The position numbers were made by a program, and so were the translations under genes. Shown piece after piece: positions 5,011 through 8,729 of a stretch of DNA of 8,729 nt. The DNA comes from Ignavibacteriales bacterium. Lineage in GTDB: Bacteria; Bacteroidota; Ignavibacteria; UBA10030. The notes beneath the pieces are model-generated. The model saw only the letters and a list, made by a program, of their open reading frames with translations, had not been told where the DNA came from and searched no databases. The stretch is from NCBI GenBank assembly GCA_016218005.1, contig JACRFF010000258.1, positions 1 to 8,729 on the forward strand, in the 5' to 3' direction. The stretch's first letter is position 1. Each line of letters opens with the position of its first letter.

Positions 5011-8000
5011 TGGCCTGTCCCTTTGGGAGATGTCCTTTCGTTCAACGCCGGCGGTTTGAGGATGACGCCCTTTCCAAGTTTCCCATTGATTCGAGCATCA
5101 AGCGGCTCTTCGAATCTCAGGTGTCGCACAAATTGCTTCTCCTCCATCGCTGCTTGCTGAGCCAGCCACTGCCAGTCCACAAATCCCTTTTTCATAAAAA
5201 GGTCAACGCTGAGGTAGCCAATCATGAACGAAGTGATGTTTTGGAAAAAGTGCGACCCTTGCGACGGCGCTACTTCCATGTCTTTGAATCCGGACTCAAC
5301 AATCATCTCCGCGCCCGATATTTGTTCCCACTTAACCGGAATGCCCAACCACGGATCGGCGCTTCCCCACCGCCCCAGGCCGATGAGCAGATAGCGTCGG
5401 CGCTCGTTGATGAGCTTCTGATTTAGCTGGCTGATTTCCAATGCAATGTCGTTCGTGCGGGAACGGTCAAACCGGTCGGCATCGACGGCAACGACATCGC
5501 GGATATTACGGAACACTCCGTTGCCGAGCGTTTGGTCGCTGGAACAGAGAATACGGTCGCGCTCGACCTCTTCAACGTGGAGTTCCTCCGCTTCACGATT
5601 CAACACGAGCGGACGCATTTGCAAAATACAAAATTCCTTGCGCGCGCCGGAACGGACAGACATTTTCACGGCAAACTCCAACTCCACCGGCGTGCCCATC
5701 CCCCACGTCCCCATATCCAGAAGCAGCTCCGTGATTGCCGGCAGCGGAAAAATTTTATTCCGCAGGATTGGCGCAAACGTAACAACGCGCCGACCCTCAC
5801 GCGAGATGCCGTCGTGGATGGTGTCGTTCTCAACCGAATAGGTTGAGGCAAGATTGCCGAGAACGCCATCCCGCTCGGCCGTAGCGAGATTGCATTTCAC
5901 GATTCGGATATCCGGATTCCCGTCATCCTCACGACCGTCATCGTTCAATTCGAGAGCAAAGAACTCCGATTGGTTGTTCCGCAGCGCCTCCTGCGTCGAA
6001 TAAAATTGCAGCAGGTGATTCGGGTACTTCGGACAAAATCGCACCGAATTGCCTCCCTCCACAATCGTTTTGCCCATGCCTAACGCTGCCGCAACAATGC
6101 CATCCTCCGCTTTTTGCGGCGGCAACGGATAGAAGTTGTACGATTTGGCCACGCCGGCAAAATCCGGATAGAACCGATTTTCGTGCCGCGTGCCAACCAT
6201 CGTCTGGACGATGACCGCCATCTTTTCATCTTCGTGGAGGTACGACGTCACCTTAATGTAATCTTTGGCGCCTTGATAAAACGTCGAAGCATAAATGCGT
6301 TTGATGGCGTCTACGAGTTCATCCAGCCGATGCCGAAGCGACTTGTGCAAGTTGGGAATCATGTAGGTGGTGTAGACACCGGCAAACGGATGATACTGGG
6401 AATCCTCTAACAGCGAAGAGGATCGCACCGCCAACGGATCACGCACTAAGGTAAGAAAGTCCGCCAGTTGATCGCGCACTTTCTTTGGAAAACGCTTCGC
6501 TTCCATAAAGCGCTTCGTGATCTCTTCATCATCCGTGCATCGCAACGCGAAGTCGCGAAGTCCATTTTTTTCGAGGAACTCATCGAACACCTCGGTGCCA
6601 ATGATGACGGCGGGTGGAACGAAGATCTCCACGCCGTCGAACTGTTCACGGATATCAAAATTACTGAGGAACGAGTGCACGAATCCGAGACCGCGTGCTT
6701 TCCCTCCCAACGACCCCCCGCCAATGCGCGCTATCGTGCTGGTCGGATCGAATGTCTGCTTGGAAAAATCTGTTATCTGCCCAAGTTGGCGATTGCGCCG
6801 ATAGCTTTGGAGAGAGCGAAAAAGGTCCTGCCGCAGATCCTCCGTCGAAGCATAGTCTGAAACCTTGCGCGGACGGAGACGATGCGCAAGCAAAAATTCT
6901 GTCCGTGCCTTCAGCCATCGTGAAAAATGATTACGCTGCGCATGATACCGGATACTTTCCTCCGGTAGAATCTGAAGTTGCTGCTCGAGCGTCGCAAGGT
7001 CGGAGGCACGCCCGACTTCCGTGCCATCCGGCGTGCGGAACACGAAATCACCGAAGCTGAAATAGACTTTCATAAAGGTGCGCAATTCCTGCAAGAGCGT
7101 CGGAGAATCCTTGTGCAAGAACGATGCGCCGATACTATGCGCGGCCGTTTGGCGGGAAATATCGTTCGACTGAAGCAAAACGGGAATGTCGGGATGGCGT
7201 GCTTTGATGAGCCGCGTTAATTCGACTCCGGCGTTGGGGTCGTGCTTGCCGTGATGCTTGAAATCGACGTCGGAGATGACGCCGAGAATATCATCCGCAT
7301 ACTTCTCATAGTACGTCCACGCCTCTTCAAACGTCGACGCGAGAAGAATCTTGGGACGGGCGCGCATCCGCAAGTATCGGTCAGATACGTTGATGCCTTC
7401 GGAGATCAGCGAACGCGAATGATTGAGCACTTCATTGTAGATCATGGGCAGGAAGGAGGAATAGTACCGAACGTTGTCCTCCACCAGCAAGATCGATTGT
7501 ACGCCCACCGCCTTCGTGTCGTTCTCGACATTGATCCGGTCTTCGACATACTTGATGATCGCTACAAGTATCCGATAGTCGCCTTGCCAAATAAAGATTC
7601 GGTCGAACACCGTTGCATCGTAGCTTTCCACCAACTCCTGTTGCTCGCGGTTGTCGTACGCCAGCAGAACAATGGGAATATTCAGGCTCGACGCATGCGC
7701 CATCTTTGCGAACCGTGTGGCGTGCATGTCTTCGATATGCAGCGTAGTAATGATCAGGTCGAATCGATGACCGGACGCCGCAAGTTCCAGCGCTTCTTGT
7801 CCGCTCGATACGTGCACGATTCCGGGCGTATGGCTCAGATTGAGTCCCTGAAACTCCTTTTGAATCATCTCGTACAATCGGCCATCTTCTTCGAGGATGT
7901 ACAAATCGTACAGACTGGACACAAGAAGAATATCGCTGATGCGGTACTGCATCAGATTTTGAAATCCCTGAAACCTCGTGCCGATACCGCTTGCATGCCA

Positions 8001-8045
8001 CGGGTGCTCGGGGTTTCGGATGATCTCGCTAAAGTTGGTTTTCAT
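5007..8045 (-). CDS. Receiver-receiver-ATP-grasp fusion (PEP/pyruvate-binding, PPDK N-terminal domain protein)
   Basis: A 1012-residue, apparently cytosolic multidomain protein. Residues about 37-170 look like a receiver domain without the phosphoacceptor: Thr101 stands where Asp is expected. Residues about 183-330 look like a second receiver with key residues kept: Glu189/Asp190, Asp259, Ser293, Lys312. Residues about 438-815 are the ATP-grasp domain of PEP synthase and pyruvate phosphate dikinase: GGGSLGGKARGLG (442-454), VPPAVIIGTEVFDEFL (476-491), LAVRSSSLLED (538-548), FAGVY (554-558), VIVQTMVG (611-618), VELEFAV (787-793) and LQMRPL (808-813). The phosphohistidine domain (TSHA motif) and the TIM-barrel PEP domain that should follow are absent. 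Instead there is an unassigned C-terminal domain (about 820-1012) with GLGRWGSADPWLG (889-901) and SQGSHFFQN (928-936). It therefore cannot be a normal PEP synthase; a phosphotransfer or regulatory role is inferred. The start is supported by GGAAG just upstream. It sits 88 bases after glutamate dehydrogenase and is coupled to the esterase. Confidence 0.85.
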   Translation of the reverse strand: MKTNFSEIIRNPEHPWHASGIGTRFQGFQNLMQYRISDILLVSSLYDLYILEEDGRLYEMIQKEFQGLNLSHTPGIVHVSSGQEALELAASGHRFDLIITTLHIEDMHATRFAKMAHASSLNIPIVLLAYDNREQQELVESYDATVFDRIFIWQGDYRILVAIIKYVEDRINVENDTKAVGVQSILLVEDNVRYYSSFLPMIYNEVLNHSRSLISEGINVSDRYLRMRARPKILLASTFEEAWTYYEKYADDILGVISDVDFKHHGKHDPNAGVELTRLIKARHPDIPVLLQSNDISRQTAAHSIGASFLHKDSPTLLQELRTFMKVYFSFGDFVFRTPDGTEVGRASDLATLEQQLQILPEESIRYHAQRNHFSRWLKARTEFLLAHRLRPRKVSDYASTEDLRQDLFRSLQSYRRNRQLGQITDFSKQTFDPTSTIARIGGGSLGGKARGLGFVHSFLSNFDIREQFDGVEIFVPPAVIIGTEVFDEFLEKNGLRDFALRCTDDEEITKRFMEAKRFPKKVRDQLADFLTLVRDPLAVRSSSLLEDSQYHPFAGVYTTYMIPNLHKSLRHRLDELVDAIKRIYASTFYQGAKDYIKVTSYLHEDEKMAVIVQTMVGTRHENRFYPDFAGVAKSYNFYPLPPQKAEDGIVAAALGMGKTIVEGGNSVRFCPKYPNHLLQFYSTQEALRNNQSEFFALELNDDGREDDGNPDIRIVKCNLATAERDGVLGNLASTYSVENDTIHDGISREGRRVVTFAPILRNKIFPLPAITELLLDMGTWGMGTPVELEFAVKMSVRSGARKEFCILQMRPLVLNREAEELHVEEVERDRILCSSDQTLGNGVFRNIRDVVAVDADRFDRSRTNDIALEISQLNQKLINERRRYLLIGLGRWGSADPWLGIPVKWEQISGAEMIVESGFKDMEVAPSQGSHFFQNITSFMIGYLSVDLFMKKGFVDWQWLAQQAAMEEKQFVRHLRFEEPLDARINGKLGKGVILKPPALNERTSPKGTGQ

Positions 8046-8077
8046 GAATTCTTCCGCCTAACGCTACAGATAAAAAG

Positions 8078-8112
8078 AAAAATCGGAGGGACAAATTCCA
8101 CTCCGATTTTTT
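8078..8112 (-). terminator. Intrinsic terminator of the glutamate dehydrogenase gene
   Basis: AAAAATCGGAG (8078-8088) and CTCCGATTTTT (8101-8111) form a perfect 11-bp stem with a 12-base loop that can add three pairs (GGA/TCC). On the minus strand the stem ends in a T-rich run (TTTTTCTTTTTA), fitting termination 22 bases after the glutamate dehydrogenase stop. T-runs exist on both sides, so it may work both ways. It lies only about 33 bases before the start of the fusion gene. Confidence 0.8.
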
Positions 8113-8133
8113 CTTTGAGAAATAGTTGACGCC

Positions 8134-8729
8134 TTAAACCAATCCTTGATCCAGCATGGCATTGGCAACCTTCAAAAATCCGCCGATATTCGCGCCGATC
8201 ACATAGTTGCCCGGCACGCCATACTTTTCCGCGGTTTCCACGCAGGTGCGGTGGATGTTGCGCATGATTTCGTGCAGGCGCATATCCACTTCATCCTTCG
8301 ACCAAGGCAAGCGCATGCTGTTCTGCGACATCTCAAGCCCCGATGTTGCGACGCCGCCGGCATTGGACGCCTTGCCCTGCGAGTACAGCACTTTGGCATC
8401 AATAAATATTTTTGCGGCATCAAGAGTAGCCGGCATGTTGGCGCCTTCCGTAACGCAGACACATCCGTTCTTGAGAAGCTCTTTTGCGTCGTTGGCGTCG
8501 AGTTCATTTTGTGTGGCGCACGGGAAAGCAATATCAGCTTTCACGGACCACGGCCGCTTACCGGCGTAGAATTCAACTTTGAACTTGTCCGCATAGTCCT
8601 TCACCTGATCGCGTCCGCTGGAACGCATTTCAAGCAAGTAGTCAATCTTCTCTCCTTTGATTCCCTCTTGGTCGTAGACAAATCCATCCGGACCGGAAAT
8701 GGTAACCACGTTGCCGCCTAATTGGTTGA
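8134..8729 (-). CDS. gdhA: Glutamate dehydrogenase, hexameric type, C-terminal part (partial at window edge)
   Basis: About 197 C-terminal residues of an approximately 450-residue enzyme; the N-terminus lies beyond the right edge. The frame stays open to the last full codon (8727-8725) with NQLGGNVVTISGPDG, so a GTG at 8709 is internal and not a start. The enzyme makes glutamate from 2-oxoglutarate and ammonium with NAD(P)H, or the reverse. Family blocks are clear: the coenzyme-domain segment VVTISGPDGFVYD, DIAFPCATQNELDANDA, TEGANMPAT, GKASNAGGVATSGLEMSQNS, and the end ANIGGFLKVANAMLDQGLV. Overall it reads closely like the E. coli GdhA C-terminus. The SGPDG stretch, however, matches the NAD-specific Clostridium symbiosum enzyme as recalled, where Pro and Asp here affect coenzyme choice; E. 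coli GdhA has a Ser-Asp-Ser-Ser stretch. Coenzyme use is therefore left open. Confidence 0.95.
   Translation of the reverse strand, partial: NQLGGNVVTISGPDGFVYDQEGIKGEKIDYLLEMRSSGRDQVKDYADKFKVEFYAGKRPWSVKADIAFPCATQNELDANDAKELLKNGCVCVTEGANMPATLDAAKIFIDAKVLYSQGKASNAGGVATSGLEMSQNSMRLPWSKDEVDMRLHEIMRNIHRTCVETAEKYGVPGNYVIGANIGGFLKVANAMLDQGLV

Noticed and set aside
5007..8045. Annotation as PEP synthase (ppsA) or pyruvate phosphate dikinase
   Set aside because: Only the ATP-grasp domain is present; the TSHA phosphohistidine domain and the C-terminal PEP-binding barrel are missing.
8064..8096. Minus-strand promoter (TTGTCC and TATCTG, 16-base spacer) inside the terminator
   Set aside because: The -10-like box matches at only three of six positions; too weak to list as a feature, though a promoter may lie here.
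7242..8129. 295-residue + strand open frame opposite the fusion gene
   Set aside because: It is antisense to a clearly coding region with recognised receiver motifs; the protein resembles nothing known.

Overview
The window holds five protein-coding genes in two convergent groups, separated by repeat-rich non-coding DNA. The left half (+ strand) carries two unlinked-looking but functionally related membrane permeases: a concentrative nucleoside transporter (NupC/CNT family, 185-1504) and an NCS2/AzgA-like nucleobase permease (2004-3608). The right half (- strand) carries, in order of transcription, the C-terminal part of a hexameric glutamate dehydrogenase (window edge to 8134), a 1012-residue fusion of two receiver-like domains with a PEP-synthase-type ATP-grasp domain (8045-5007), and a secreted CBM20-esterase (5010-3811) that overlaps the fusion gene by four bases (ATGA).

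The source is a bacterium of about 50-55% GC. The protein set and the style of the intergenic palindromes (short GC-rich inverted repeats with a two-base centre, such as CCCGACTTGTCGGG) fit the Bacteroidota/Chlorobiota/Ignavibacteriota group. That is an inference from memory of such genomes, not the result of a search. No plasmid, phage, transposase, rRNA, tRNA or CRISPR signature was seen.

Region by region: 1-184 has a small imperfect palindrome, then a plausible promoter and ribosome binding site for the nucleoside transporter. The 499-base gap 1505-2003 starts with a weak terminator-like hairpin, then holds a GC-rich element of about 290 bases (1573-1863) built from nested and partly competing inverted repeats, then a possible promoter for the second permease. 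3609-3810, between the convergent groups, has a strong intrinsic terminator followed by three compact palindromes. 8046-8133 has a strong hairpin with T-runs that ends the glutamate dehydrogenase transcript just before the fusion gene.

Functionally, the left half suggests nucleoside and nucleobase uptake for salvage. On the right, glutamate dehydrogenase links nitrogen and carbon metabolism. The fusion protein keeps the ATP-grasp (nucleotide-binding) part of PEP synthase but lacks the phosphohistidine and PEP-binding domains, so it should not be called PEP synthase. It has one degenerate and one apparently intact receiver domain and an uncharacterised C-terminal domain. It is the most interesting protein here, followed by the structured element at 1573-1863.
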